Assembly (NCBI GenBank): GCA_017618135.1
Contig: JAFZUV010000020.1
Span: forward strand, 62,001-126,000
Reading direction: 5' to 3'
Origin: Clostridia bacterium
GTDB lineage: Bacteria > Bacillota > Clostridia > Oscillospirales > Acutalibacteraceae
Length of the DNA stretch: 64,000 bases
Shown: piece by piece, positions 37,248 to 45,593 of the stretch
How positions within the stretch are numbered: the stretch's first letter is position 1
Layout of the letters: each line of letters opens with the position of its first letter
Notes under the pieces: model-generated
What the model was told of the DNA's origin: nothing
Databases searched by the model: none
Seen by the model: the letters and a program-made list of their open reading frames with translations, nothing else
Made by a program: the position numbers and the translations under genes

Positions 37248-37272
37248 GTTTTAGCCCCTGGGGAGGTTTAAT

Positions 37273-39561
37273 ATGGAAAAAATGACCGGTCTTGATTACA
37301 AGATTCACGAAATGGCGGCGAGAATCAAGGAGCTTCGCGAGATTGTCGGATTGTCGATTGCTGAAATGGCGGAGAAAACCGATGTGTCCGAGCAGGAATA
37401 CATAAATGCGGAGAACGGTAAGACCGACCTTAATTTTGCTTTTATTTACCGCTGTGCAAATGCTTTTGGTGTGGATGTAACCGACATAATCGAAGGTCAT
37501 AGTCCTACGCTTCGTTCTTATACTCTTACAAGACGCGGCGCGGGTCAGCGTATTGATAACGCTCACGGTATGACTTATTATAATTTGGCACCCGCTTTCA
37601 GAAAAAGAATTGCCGAGCCGCTTTATGTGAAAAGCATTTACAGTGAAGAAGCTCAGACTAAAGACATTGAGCTTACAACCCATAAGGGTCAGGAATGCGA
37701 TATAGTGATATCAGGACATTTAAAGGTTAAAGTCGGAAATCACACAGAGGTATTAGGTCCTGGCGATACTATTTACTATGATAGCTCAACACCTCACGGT
37801 ATGATAGCGGTTAACGGTGAGGATTGCTTATTTTATGCTATTGTTCTGAATCCTACGGGCGACCCCATACCAGAGCTTTCGGGTGCTAATGAACTTAACG
37901 CCGCGGCGCCGGTTAAGTTTGATACAAAGCAGAGAATTTATCATAAATTCATTGATGTTGTAAAGAATGAAAACGGAACCCCGACTTCCATTAAATTCAA
38001 GAACGAGGATAAGTTCAATTTTGCTTTTGATATTGTAGATGGCTTGGCTGAGAAACAGCCTGAGAAGCTCGCTATGCTTTATGTTTCAAGGGATAAAAAG
38101 GAGCATAAATTTACCTTCGATGATATGAAAAGGTCGTCAGCACGCTGTGCTAACTACTTTAAGTCATTGGGCATTAAAAAAGGCGACAAGGTAATGCTGG
38201 TGCTTAAACGCCATTATCAGTTCTGGTTTTGTATGTTAGCTCTTAACAAGCTGGGAGCTATTGCCATACCGGCTACTAATCAGCTTCAAGAGCACGATTT
38301 TGAATACCGTTTCAAGGCGGCCGGCGTCAAGGCAATCGTTTGTACGGCTGACGGTGACACAGCTCATCAGATTGATATTGCGGCTAAAAATTGCCCAACG
38401 CTTGAGCATAAGCTGTTAGTAAACGGTACGCGTGAGGGTTGGCGTGATTTTAACGCTGAATATGAAGTTTACCGTTCACATTTCGAAAGAGACGACGATT
38501 CGCCATGCGGCGATGATTTGATGCTTATGTACTTTACTTCTGGTACAAGCGGCTATCCTAAGATTGCAACACACAATCATAAATACCCGCTCGGTCATTT
38601 TCATACCGCAAAGTATTGGCATAATGTTGACCCTGACGGCTTGCATTTTACTATTTCGGATACCGGTTGGGCAAAGGCTATGTGGGGCAAGCTTTACGGT
38701 CAGTGGCTCTGCGAGGCGGCAACCTTTGTATATGATTTTGACCGTTTTGACGCAGCGGATATACTTCCGATGTTCAAGAAGTATAACATTACTACATTCT
38801 GCGCGCCGCCTACTATGCTTCGTATGATGGTAAAGCAAGATATTTCTAAGTATGATTTATCTTCAATCAAGCATATGACAACCGCCGGCGAGGCACTTAA
38901 TCCCGAAGTTTACAGACAGTTTAAAAGGGCTACGGGGCTTAGTATTCTTGAGGGCTTCGGTCAGACCGAAAGCACAATGATCATAGGTAACCTTCGCGGT
39001 GCGCCGCATAAGATAGGGTCTATGGGTAAGCCTGCGCCTATTTATGATGTTGATATTGTTGACGCTGACGGTAACAGTGTACCTACGGGTGAAACAGGCG
39101 AGATTGTAATAAACATAAAAAACGGTTTGCCCTGCGGGCTTGCCGTGTGTTATTACGGTGACGAAGAAAAAACGCGCGAGACCTGGCGTGACGGACTTTA
39201 TCACACAGGCGATACCGCCTGGCGTGATGAAGATGGATTTTACTGGTATGTAGGTCGAGTTGACGATGTTATCAAATCTTCAGGTTACCGTATAGGGCCA
39301 TTTGAAATTGAGAGTGTAATAATGGAGTTACCATATGTATTAGAGTGCGGTGTATCTGCCGCGCCCGACCCCATCAGAGGTCAGGTTGTAAAGGCAAGTA
39401 TAGTGCTTGTAAACGGTACGGTGGGTACTGAAGAATTAAAAAAGGAAATCCAGAATTATGTAAAATCTAAAACCGCTCCGTATAAATATCCGCGAATTGT
39501 TGTTTTCCGTGATGAATTACCTAAGACAATAAGCGGTAAAATTAAGCGTAATGAGCTATAA
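37273..39561 (+). CDS. XRE-cupin-AMP-binding acyl-CoA synthetase fusion, paralogue 2
   Basis: A 762-residue paralogue with the same order: XRE (about 12-68, RIKELREIVGLSIAEMAEKT), cupin (about 112-190, THKGQECD, GDTIYYDSSTPHGM) and AMP-forming ligase from about 245 (YFTSGTSGYPK near 421, GFGQTE, YHTGDTAWRDEDGFYWYVGR, KTISGKIKR). The last hundred residues are almost identical to paralogue 1, while the XRE and cupin parts are clearly more diverged. GGAGG lies seven bases before the ATG. It is first in a seven-gene run with VOR subunits and a branched-chain aminotransferase under a Val T-box, suggesting isobutyrate as a candidate substrate (inference). Confidence 0.88.
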   Translation: MEKMTGLDYKIHEMAARIKELREIVGLSIAEMAEKTDVSEQEYINAENGKTDLNFAFIYRCANAFGVDVTDIIEGHSPTLRSYTLTRRGAGQRIDNAHGMTYYNLAPAFRKRIAEPLYVKSIYSEEAQTKDIELTTHKGQECDIVISGHLKVKVGNHTEVLGPGDTIYYDSSTPHGMIAVNGEDCLFYAIVLNPTGDPIPELSGANELNAAAPVKFDTKQRIYHKFIDVVKNENGTPTSIKFKNEDKFNFAFDIVDGLAEKQPEKLAMLYVSRDKKEHKFTFDDMKRSSARCANYFKSLGIKKGDKVMLVLKRHYQFWFCMLALNKLGAIAIPATNQLQEHDFEYRFKAAGVKAIVCTADGDTAHQIDIAAKNCPTLEHKLLVNGTREGWRDFNAEYEVYRSHFERDDDSPCGDDLMLMYFTSGTSGYPKIATHNHKYPLGHFHTAKYWHNVDPDGLHFTISDTGWAKAMWGKLYGQWLCEAATFVYDFDRFDAADILPMFKKYNITTFCAPPTMLRMMVKQDISKYDLSSIKHMTTAGEALNPEVYRQFKRATGLSILEGFGQTESTMIIGNLRGAPHKIGSMGKPAPIYDVDIVDADGNSVPTGETGEIVINIKNGLPCGLAVCYYGDEEKTRETWRDGLYHTGDTAWRDEDGFYWYVGRVDDVIKSSGYRIGPFEIESVIMELPYVLECGVSAAPDPIRGQVVKASIVLVNGTVGTEELKKEIQNYVKSKTAPYKYPRIVVFRDELPKTISGKIKRNEL

Positions 39562-39573
39562 TGAGGTGCTTGC

Positions 39574-40248
39574 GTGAAATATAAGCGAATAACTGTTGTT
39601 TGCGGTCATTATGGAAGCGGCAAAACAAATGTCGCACTTAATATGGCTTATGAGCAGAGGCAGAGAGGTGAAGATGTGTCTATTGCAGACCTCGACATTG
39701 TCAATCCCTACTTCAGGACTAAGGACAGTATAGATGAGTTAAATAATCGCGGCATAGGACTTATCTGCTCAGACTATGCCGGAACAAATCTTGACATTCC
39801 CGCGTTGCCGGACGAAATGTATGCAATAACCGACAATATCAACAAGAACTATGTTCTTGATATTGGTGGCGATGACAGGGGAGCGTTGGCGCTTGGTCGC
39901 TTGGCGCCTCAGATAATAAAAGAAAACGATTACAGTATGATTGCCGTAATAAATATGTACCGTCCGTTGACGCGTGACTATAAATCGACTATAGAGGTAC
40001 TTCGCGAGATTGAATATGCCGGTGGTATAAGCTTTACGGCTGTTATAAATAATTCAAATTTAGGCGTACAGACTACCTCAGAGGATGTGCTTGCTTCCAT
40101 ATCTTACGCCCAAGAGGTATCGAACAATATGAGCATACCGATAATCGCTACATCTGTAAGTGAAAAGCTTAAAAATGAGTTAGATGGCAAAATTGATAAT
40201 CTGTTTTTAATGAAACTGCAAAAATCTCTAATCAATAAGGAGTGTTGA
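39574..40248 (+). CDS. ParA/MinD-like P-loop NTPase in the VOR operon
   Basis: A 224-residue SIMIBI-class ATPase. Walker A is VCGHYGSGKTNVALN at about residues 8-22, followed by SIADLDIVNPYFRTKD (switch I-like Asp) and VLDIGGDDRGALALGRL (Walker B-like). GTG start with GAGGTG five bases upstream. It has no DNA-binding or membrane-anchor segment. It sits between the acyl-CoA synthetase and the ferredoxin subunit; association with 2-oxoacid oxidoreductase genes suggests a role in iron-sulphur or complex maturation, but this is a guess. Confidence 0.65.
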   Translation: MKYKRITVVCGHYGSGKTNVALNMAYEQRQRGEDVSIADLDIVNPYFRTKDSIDELNNRGIGLICSDYAGTNLDIPALPDEMYAITDNINKNYVLDIGGDDRGALALGRLAPQIIKENDYSMIAVINMYRPLTRDYKSTIEVLREIEYAGGISFTAVINNSNLGVQTTSEDVLASISYAQEVSNNMSIPIIATSVSEKLKNELDGKIDNLFLMKLQKSLINKEC

Positions 40249-40250
40249 AT

Positions 40251-40457
40251 ATGGCAAAGCTAACATTTAAGACCGACCTTTGCAAGGGTTGCGGACTATG
40301 CGTTAATGTATGTCCTAAAAAAGTGCTTGCGCTGTCGGCGGAAAAAATCAACAAAAAGGGACATCATCCGGTTGAAGCGGTAAATCCGGATGACTGTATC
40401 GGTTGCGCTTTCTGCGCTACTATGTGTCCCGACTGTATTATTAAGGTAGAAAGGTAG
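40251..40457 (+). CDS. 2-oxoacid:ferredoxin oxidoreductase delta (4Fe-4S) subunit
   Basis: A 68-residue ferredoxin-like subunit with two [4Fe-4S] motifs, CKGCGLCVNVCPKK (about 11-24) and CIGCAFCATMCPD (about 49-61). It would pass electrons between the TPP subunit and soluble ferredoxin. ATG 40251 has AAGGAG eight bases upstream; an upstream GTG at 40242 overlaps the previous gene and is less likely. It lies eight bases before the alpha subunit. Confidence 0.9.
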   Translation: MAKLTFKTDLCKGCGLCVNVCPKKVLALSAEKINKKGHHPVEAVNPDDCIGCAFCATMCPDCIIKVER

Positions 40458-40465
40458 GGTGCATA

Positions 40466-41533
40466 ATGGCTGATAAAGTACTTATGAAGGGTAACGAAGC
40501 GATTGCTGAAGCGGCTATAATCGCAGGTTGCCGTCACTATTTTGGTTATCCAATTACTCCGCAAACCGAGGTTGCCGCTTATATGGCTAAGAAAATGCCC
40601 AAAATCGGCGGAACTTTTTTGCAGGCGGAAAGTGAAATTGCCGCTATAAATATGGTTTACGGCGTGTCAAGTGCAGGAAAAAGGGTTATGACCTCTTCAT
40701 CCAGCCCCGGAATATCTCTAAAAGGGGAGGGCCTGTCATATCTTGCCGGTGCAGACCTTCCTGCGTTTGTTGTAAATGTCCAAAGAGGAGGTCCCGGTCT
40801 TGGTGGAATTCAACCTTCTCAGTCAGACTACTTTCAATCAACACGCGGCGGCGGGCACGGCGATTATAGAATGATAGTTTACGCTCCTGCATCGGTTCAG
40901 GAAATGGCATCACTTACGGTGAAAGCTTTTGAGTCAGCCGATAAATACCGTATGACCGCTATGATTTTAGCGGACGGCACTATGGGTCAGATGATGGAGC
41001 CTGTTGACCTTGCATCATTAAAGGTCAATCCCGCGCCTGAGAAGCTTTGGGCTACAACAGGAACTGGTAAGAAAAGGGAACACAATATAATTAACTCGCT
41101 CTATCTGAAGCCCGAAGAGCTTGAAAAGGTAAACTTTGAGCGTTATGAGCGTTATCAGACCGTTGAGGCTGACGAGGTAATGTACGAAGAGTACCTTATG
41201 AATGATGCAGAAATCTGCGTTGCGGCATTCGGCATAGCTGCGCGTGTTTCCAAAAACGCTATAAACGAGGCAAGGGCGAGGGGTATTAAAGTTGGTATGA
41301 TAAGACCTATAACACTTTGGCCGTTCCCGAAGAATGTGTTTAAAAAAGCGGCGGAGAAAGCTCATACTTTTATAAGTGTTGAGCTCTCTATGGGTCAGAT
41401 GATTGAGGATGTTAAGCTTTCTACCGAGTGTAAGGCAAATTATCTGCTTTGCAATCGCGTAGGCGGTATGATACCATTGCCTGAGCAGGTACTTAAATGT
41501 ATAGAAAATGCGGCGAAAGGGGAGCTAAAATAA
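40466..41533 (+). CDS. vorB: 2-oxoacid:ferredoxin oxidoreductase alpha subunit, VorB-type
   Basis: A 355-residue alpha subunit (domains I and II) of the VOR/KOR family. The opening LMKGNEAIAEAAIIAGCRHYFGYPITPQTEV and VQRGGPGLGG are typical of VorB (3-methyl-2-oxobutanoate:ferredoxin oxidoreductase), which links branched-chain 2-oxoacids, CoA and ferredoxin: 2-oxoacid + CoA + oxidised Fd gives acyl-CoA + CO2 + reduced Fd, reversible. 2-oxoglutarate as substrate cannot be ruled out from sequence, but the adjacent aminotransferase and Val T-box favour branched-chain acids. Confidence 0.88.
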   Translation: MADKVLMKGNEAIAEAAIIAGCRHYFGYPITPQTEVAAYMAKKMPKIGGTFLQAESEIAAINMVYGVSSAGKRVMTSSSSPGISLKGEGLSYLAGADLPAFVVNVQRGGPGLGGIQPSQSDYFQSTRGGGHGDYRMIVYAPASVQEMASLTVKAFESADKYRMTAMILADGTMGQMMEPVDLASLKVNPAPEKLWATTGTGKKREHNIINSLYLKPEELEKVNFERYERYQTVEADEVMYEEYLMNDAEICVAAFGIAARVSKNAINEARARGIKVGMIRPITLWPFPKNVFKKAAEKAHTFISVELSMGQMIEDVKLSTECKANYLLCNRVGGMIPLPEQVLKCIENAAKGELK

Positions 41534-42288
41534 TGGTAGTATTTGATAAACCGAAGGCACTTTGTGATGTGCCGCTTCACTATTGTCCCGGCTGTACGCA
41601 CGGTATTGTTCACCGTTTAGTTGCAGAGGCAATTGATGAGTTCGATATTGAGGGAAAAACCATAGGTATTGCGCCTGTCGGTTGTTCGGTTATGGCGTAT
41701 GATTATTTTAACTGCGATATGATTGAAGCGGCTCACGGCAGAGCGCCTGCAGTTGCTACCGGTGTAAAGCGTGCAGACCCGAGCAAAATAGTTTTTACAT
41801 ATCAGGGTGATGGCGATTTGGCCTCAATAGGTATGGCTGAGACTGTACATGCAGCTGCCAGAAATGAAAATATAACTATAATCTTTATTAACAACGCAAT
41901 TTACGGAATGACCGGTGGACAGATGGCGCCTACTTCGCTTCCCGGTCAGGTAACGCAGACATCTCCTTATGGCAGAGATGTAAAACTCTGCGGTTTTCCT
42001 GTTAAGGTTTGTGAAATGCTCTCTGAGCTTGACGGTGCAGAATACATAGAACGGGTTGCCGTAAATAACATTAAGAATATTAATGCCGCAAAGAAAGCTA
42101 TAAAAAGAGCTTTCCAAAACCAGATTGAAGGTAAAGGTTTTTCACTTGTTGAGGTAATTTCAAGTTGTCCCACCAACTGGGGACTGACACCTGCAAATGC
42201 TCTCAAATGGATAGACGAAAAAATGATTCCTTATTATCCGCTTGGAGTTTATAAAGATAGATCGGCAAAGGGGGAGCGGATAGTATGA
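41533..42288 (+). CDS. 2-oxoacid:ferredoxin oxidoreductase beta (TPP) subunit
   Basis: A 251-residue thiamine-pyrophosphate subunit. The cluster and TPP regions are visible: HYCPGCTHGIVHRL (CxxC), GIAPVGCSVMAYDYF, the TPP/Mg signature YQGDGDLASIGMAE..FINNAIYGMTGGQMAPTS, and SCPTNWGLTP near the C-terminus. ATG 41533 overlaps the alpha subunit stop by one base and has GGGGAG upstream; the longer reading from 41497 runs inside vorB. It overlaps the gamma subunit by four bases. Confidence 0.92.
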   Translation: MVVFDKPKALCDVPLHYCPGCTHGIVHRLVAEAIDEFDIEGKTIGIAPVGCSVMAYDYFNCDMIEAAHGRAPAVATGVKRADPSKIVFTYQGDGDLASIGMAETVHAAARNENITIIFINNAIYGMTGGQMAPTSLPGQVTQTSPYGRDVKLCGFPVKVCEMLSELDGAEYIERVAVNNIKNINAAKKAIKRAFQNQIEGKGFSLVEVISSCPTNWGLTPANALKWIDEKMIPYYPLGVYKDRSAKGERIV

Positions 42289-42818
42289 AAACAACACAAT
42301 TTTTATTTGCCGGCTTTGGCGGTCAGGGTATACTGTTTGCCGGAAAATTTGCCGCATATAAGGGTCTCATTGAGAATAAGCAGGTAAGCTGGCTTCCTTC
42401 CTATGGTCCTGAAATGCGTGGTGGTACTGCAAGCTGCAGCGTAATTATTGGTGATGAACCGGTCGGTTCTCCTATAGTTTCAAATCCCGATGTGCTTATT
42501 GCTATGAATCTGCCGTCGCTTGACAGATATGAGGATAGCGTAGTACCCGACGGAATGATTTTTGCGGATTCCTCGCTCATTGAACGCAAGGTGAGGCGTA
42601 GCGATGTTAAAGTATTTTATATACCGGCTACGAAGCTTGCGGACGAAAACGGTATCGGAAAGCTTGCTAATATGATTATTGTCGGGAAAATTTTAAAGGA
42701 AATGAACGAGTATAACGAGGAGTCTGTCATAGCGGCGCTGAAAAAGGTTGTATCCGCAAAACATGCCGATATGCTAGATATTAACCTTAAAGCTATTAAA
42801 GTTGGTTTTGATAATTAA
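42285..42818 (+). CDS. 2-oxoacid:ferredoxin oxidoreductase gamma subunit
   Basis: A 177-residue domain III subunit starting LFAGFGGQGILFAGKF, the CoA/inter-subunit domain signature, with WLPSYGPEMRGGTASCSVIIG near 41-61. It completes a four-subunit (delta-alpha-beta-gamma) enzyme together with the three preceding genes, each separated by 8 bases or less. Confidence 0.92.
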   Translation: MKTTQFLFAGFGGQGILFAGKFAAYKGLIENKQVSWLPSYGPEMRGGTASCSVIIGDEPVGSPIVSNPDVLIAMNLPSLDRYEDSVVPDGMIFADSSLIERKVRRSDVKVFYIPATKLADENGIGKLANMIIVGKILKEMNEYNEESVIAALKKVVSAKHADMLDINLKAIKVGFDN

Positions 42819-42830
42819 GGAGGAGTTATA

Positions 42831-43895
42831 ATGAATATTACCATTAAGCTTACAAATTCACCCAAAGTAAAGCCTGACACTTCTGTTTTGGGATTTGGCA
42901 AATACTTTACAGACCATATGTTTATTATGGACTATACTGAGGGTGAGGGTTGGAAAAACGCGCGTATAGTACCATTTGAGAATATATCTCTTCATCCCGC
43001 TTCAACAGTTTTGCACTACGGTTCTGAAATTTTTGAGGGACTTAAGGCTTACCGCCGCACAGACGGCAAGGTTCAGCTTTTCAGACCCATTGAGAATATC
43101 CGCCGTATGAACCGTTCGGCTGAGCGTATGTGCTTACCGCAGATTCCTGAGGATGACGCATTGGAAGCTCTTACAAAATTTGTGGAAACTGAAAAAGATT
43201 GGACGCCGTCCGCACCCGGTACTTCTTTATATCTTCGTCCGTTTATGTACGGTAACGACGAGTCTTTGGGTGTCCACTCTGTTAAAAACGCGACCTATGT
43301 TATAATAGCGTCACCTGTGGGCAGTTATTATAAAGAGGGTATAAATCCGGTTAGCATTATGATAGAATCTGAGGATGTACGCGCGGTTCGCGGCGGCACC
43401 GGCGAGGCGAAATGCGGCGGCAACTATGCCGCAAGTAACCGCGCGGGAAAGCGTGCGGAGGATAAGGGCTATTCGCAGGTTCTGTGGCTTGACGGTGTGG
43501 AAAGAAAGTACATTGAAGAAGTTGGAGCTATGAATGTTATGTTCAAGATTGACGGCGTTATAGTAACACCGGCGCTCTTGGGCTCAATACTTCCCGGAAT
43601 AACACGCAAATCTTGTATTGAGGTATTAAAAAACAAAGGCTTTAAGGTTGAGGAGAGAAAACTCAGTATTGAGGAATTAGAACAAGCGCTTAAGGCAGGA
43701 AATCTTGAAGAGGCCTGGGGATGTGGCACAGCGGCTGTTGTATCACCGATAGGCGAGCTTAACTATAAGGGCGAAAAATTCATTATCAATGATGGAAAAA
43801 TCGGCGATGTGACACAATACCTTTATGATACACTCACCGGTATCCAGTGGGGAAAAATTGAAGATAAATACGGTTGGACATATCCGATTGATTAA
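42831..43895 (+). CDS. ilvE: Branched-chain amino acid aminotransferase
   Basis: PLP-dependent fold-IV transaminase that interconverts Val, Leu and Ile with their 2-oxoacids. The 354-residue protein has LHYGSEIFEGLKAYRR near 63-78, the PLP Lys in GTGEAKCGGNYAAS near 188-201, and the cofactor-phosphate region WGCGTAAVVSPIG near 300-312. GGAGGAG lies five to six bases upstream. As the last gene of the Val T-box unit, it would turn the 2-oxoacids made by the VOR complex into amino acids. Confidence 0.95.
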   Translation: MNITIKLTNSPKVKPDTSVLGFGKYFTDHMFIMDYTEGEGWKNARIVPFENISLHPASTVLHYGSEIFEGLKAYRRTDGKVQLFRPIENIRRMNRSAERMCLPQIPEDDALEALTKFVETEKDWTPSAPGTSLYLRPFMYGNDESLGVHSVKNATYVIIASPVGSYYKEGINPVSIMIESEDVRAVRGGTGEAKCGGNYAASNRAGKRAEDKGYSQVLWLDGVERKYIEEVGAMNVMFKIDGVIVTPALLGSILPGITRKSCIEVLKNKGFKVEERKLSIEELEQALKAGNLEEAWGCGTAAVVSPIGELNYKGEKFIINDGKIGDVTQYLYDTLTGIQWGKIEDKYGWTYPID

Positions 43896-43902
43896 AAAAT
43901 GC

Positions 43903-43931
43903 TTGCAAAACTTAAATAAGTGTGTTATACT
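43903..43931 (+). promoter_or_regulatory. Promoter of the third T-box unit
   Basis: TTGCAA at 43903-43908, 17-base spacer, TATACT at 43926-43931 with an extended TG two bases before it. It lies 7 bases after ilvE. Confidence 0.8.
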
Positions 43932-43944
43932 ACTCTTCGTTAAA

Positions 43945-44200
43945 TGCGTTGACGGAACTATTTTCTGCTTAAATTGCTTTAAAGAGAGTCGGTGTTTGGT
44001 GAAAGCTGATAACAGTTTTGCAGTTAAGTCTCATTCCTGAGCAGAGTCTCTGAAATCAGTAAGAGGTTACGGATTGCCCCGTTATCATGGCAAAGGGCTT
44101 ATTTGAGTCCTCCGAGTGGTGGGTTTTTACCTGCAATCGGGGTGGTACCGCGAATTATATTCGTCCCCGAAGTCGTATATTGCGGCTTCGGGGATTTTTT
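43945..44200 (+). promoter_or_regulatory. T-box riboswitch, probable Leu specifier (CTC)
   Basis: Stem I begins TGC (43945) and closes with GCA (44041); kink-turn TTGACGG, AGAGAG and distal GGTGAAAGC are present. GGAA (43954-43957) pairs with TTCC (44034-44037), and the upper helix CTTAA(A)TTGC pairs with GCAGTTAAG, leaving T-CTC-A; CTC (44030-44032) is the specifier. The T-box motif GGGGTGGTACCGCG is at 44139-44152. The terminator is a 12-bp stem (44164-44175 with 44183-44194) plus six T; TCGGGG can pair with CCCCGA to form the antiterminator. No other gene lies between 43932 and 44213. Confidence 0.9.
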
Positions 44201-44213
44201 TGTGAGGGATTTT

Positions 44214-45590
44214 ATGAAAAACATTATTGTTGCTGACACTACTTTGCATGGAAATTCAGTTGGTTTTAAAGAAAGTATTGAAATTGCTCGCCAGCTTGAA
44301 AAGCTTAAAGTGGATATCATTGAATTTCCGTTAATTAAAAATATTGCTAAGGATACTTTGCTAATTAAAACTGTTGCTTCATTTATCAAAAACAGTATTA
44401 TTTCGGTTAACGGTGGTTCTGATTTCAGTCAGATTGATGTTGCGGCTGATGCGCTTTCGGCTGTAAATAACGCCAGAATTCGTATTGAACTGCCGGTGTC
44501 CGATGTAGGTATGGAGTACGGATTTCATAAGAAGGGACCGGCGATGGTCAAGTTTGCGGCTGAGCTTGTTTCACATGCTAAAGATCTGTGTAATGATATT
44601 GAATTTGTAGCGTTAGATGCTACACGAGCGGATAAAAATACACTGTCGGATATAATAAATTCGGCTATTTCGTCCGGTGCGGCGACGATTACCTTTTGTG
44701 ATAATGAGGGAATACTTTTTCCGGATGAAATTACAAAATTTATAGCGGGTATTCGGGCTGATCTGCAGAAGACAGATGATATTAAAATAGGTATCTGCTG
44801 TTCCGACATTACGGGTATGGCGGCGGCATCATCGTTTTCAGTTATTAAGGACGGTGCTGATCTTATCAAAACCGGTGTGGGATGCGGTATAACCGAGCTT
44901 AGAACCGCTGCACAGATATTTCGTACTTGTAAATTTCATAGTGAACTTTCAACAAGCATTGATTTTACCTCCTCAAGCCGTATTATATCCCGAATTGATT
45001 GGATAATTTCCGGCAAGGAAAGTTATGAAGGCGAGGAACAGTCAGACACAAGCGGATTTGCCCTTGATGGTAATGATGATATTGAGGCGGTTCGTGCCGC
45101 AGTTCTCAAGTTAGGCTATGATTTGTCAGATGACGATATTAAAAAAGTATATGATGAATTTAAGCGTATTGCATCGAAGAAAAATGTATCCGTAAAGGAA
45201 ATGGAAGCTATTGTTGCTTCAAGTGCTCTGCAGGTACCGGCAACATATACGCTTGATCAATACTCAATTCAATCAGGAAATGTTATGACAGCATCAGCAC
45301 AGATAAATATGATAAAGGATAGTGTTGCTGTTACCGGCATATCGGTTGGTGACGGACCTATTGACGCGGCATTCCGTACTATTGAGCAAATAACCGGCAG
45401 GCATTTCGAGCTTGATGACTTTCAGATTCAGGCAATTACTGAGGGTCACGAAGCAATGGGCAGTGCCGTTGTAAAGCTCCGCTCTAACGGTAAGTCGTAT
45501 TCCGGAAAAGGCATTTCAACTGATATAATAGGTGCAAGCATCAGAGCGTATATAAGCGCCCTTAATAAGATTTTGTACGAGGAGGCATAA
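44214..45590 (+). CDS. Isopropylmalate-synthase-like protein lacking catalytic motifs, with LeuA regulatory domain
   Basis: A 458-residue protein with a DRE-TIM barrel (about 1-265) and a C-terminal LeuA allosteric domain (about 325-458; ATYTLDQYSIQSGN, GDGPIDAAFRTIEQITG). The fold matches alpha-isopropylmalate/citramalate synthases, but key residues are changed: DTTLRDGEQ is DTTLHGNSV (Arg and metal Asp lost), the HxHDD metal motif is GICCSD, and the NG.GERAGN motif is GVGCGITEL. It is therefore probably not a normal synthase; it may be a leucine-sensing or scaffolding protein. ATG 44214 has GAGGG five bases upstream; a reading from 44103 runs through the T-box terminator and is rejected. 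Confidence 0.82.
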   Translation: MKNIIVADTTLHGNSVGFKESIEIARQLEKLKVDIIEFPLIKNIAKDTLLIKTVASFIKNSIISVNGGSDFSQIDVAADALSAVNNARIRIELPVSDVGMEYGFHKKGPAMVKFAAELVSHAKDLCNDIEFVALDATRADKNTLSDIINSAISSGAATITFCDNEGILFPDEITKFIAGIRADLQKTDDIKIGICCSDITGMAAASSFSVIKDGADLIKTGVGCGITELRTAAQIFRTCKFHSELSTSIDFTSSSRIISRIDWIISGKESYEGEEQSDTSGFALDGNDDIEAVRAAVLKLGYDLSDDDIKKVYDEFKRIASKKNVSVKEMEAIVASSALQVPATYTLDQYSIQSGNVMTASAQINMIKDSVAVTGISVGDGPIDAAFRTIEQITGRHFELDDFQIQAITEGHEAMGSAVVKLRSNGKSYSGKGISTDIIGASIRAYISALNKILYEEA

Positions 45591-45593
45591 GTT

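Noticed and set aside
44103..44213. A longer N-terminus for the IPMS-like protein.
   Set aside because: The extra codons run through the T-box motif and terminator hairpin, and the ATG at 44214 has a good ribosome-binding site.
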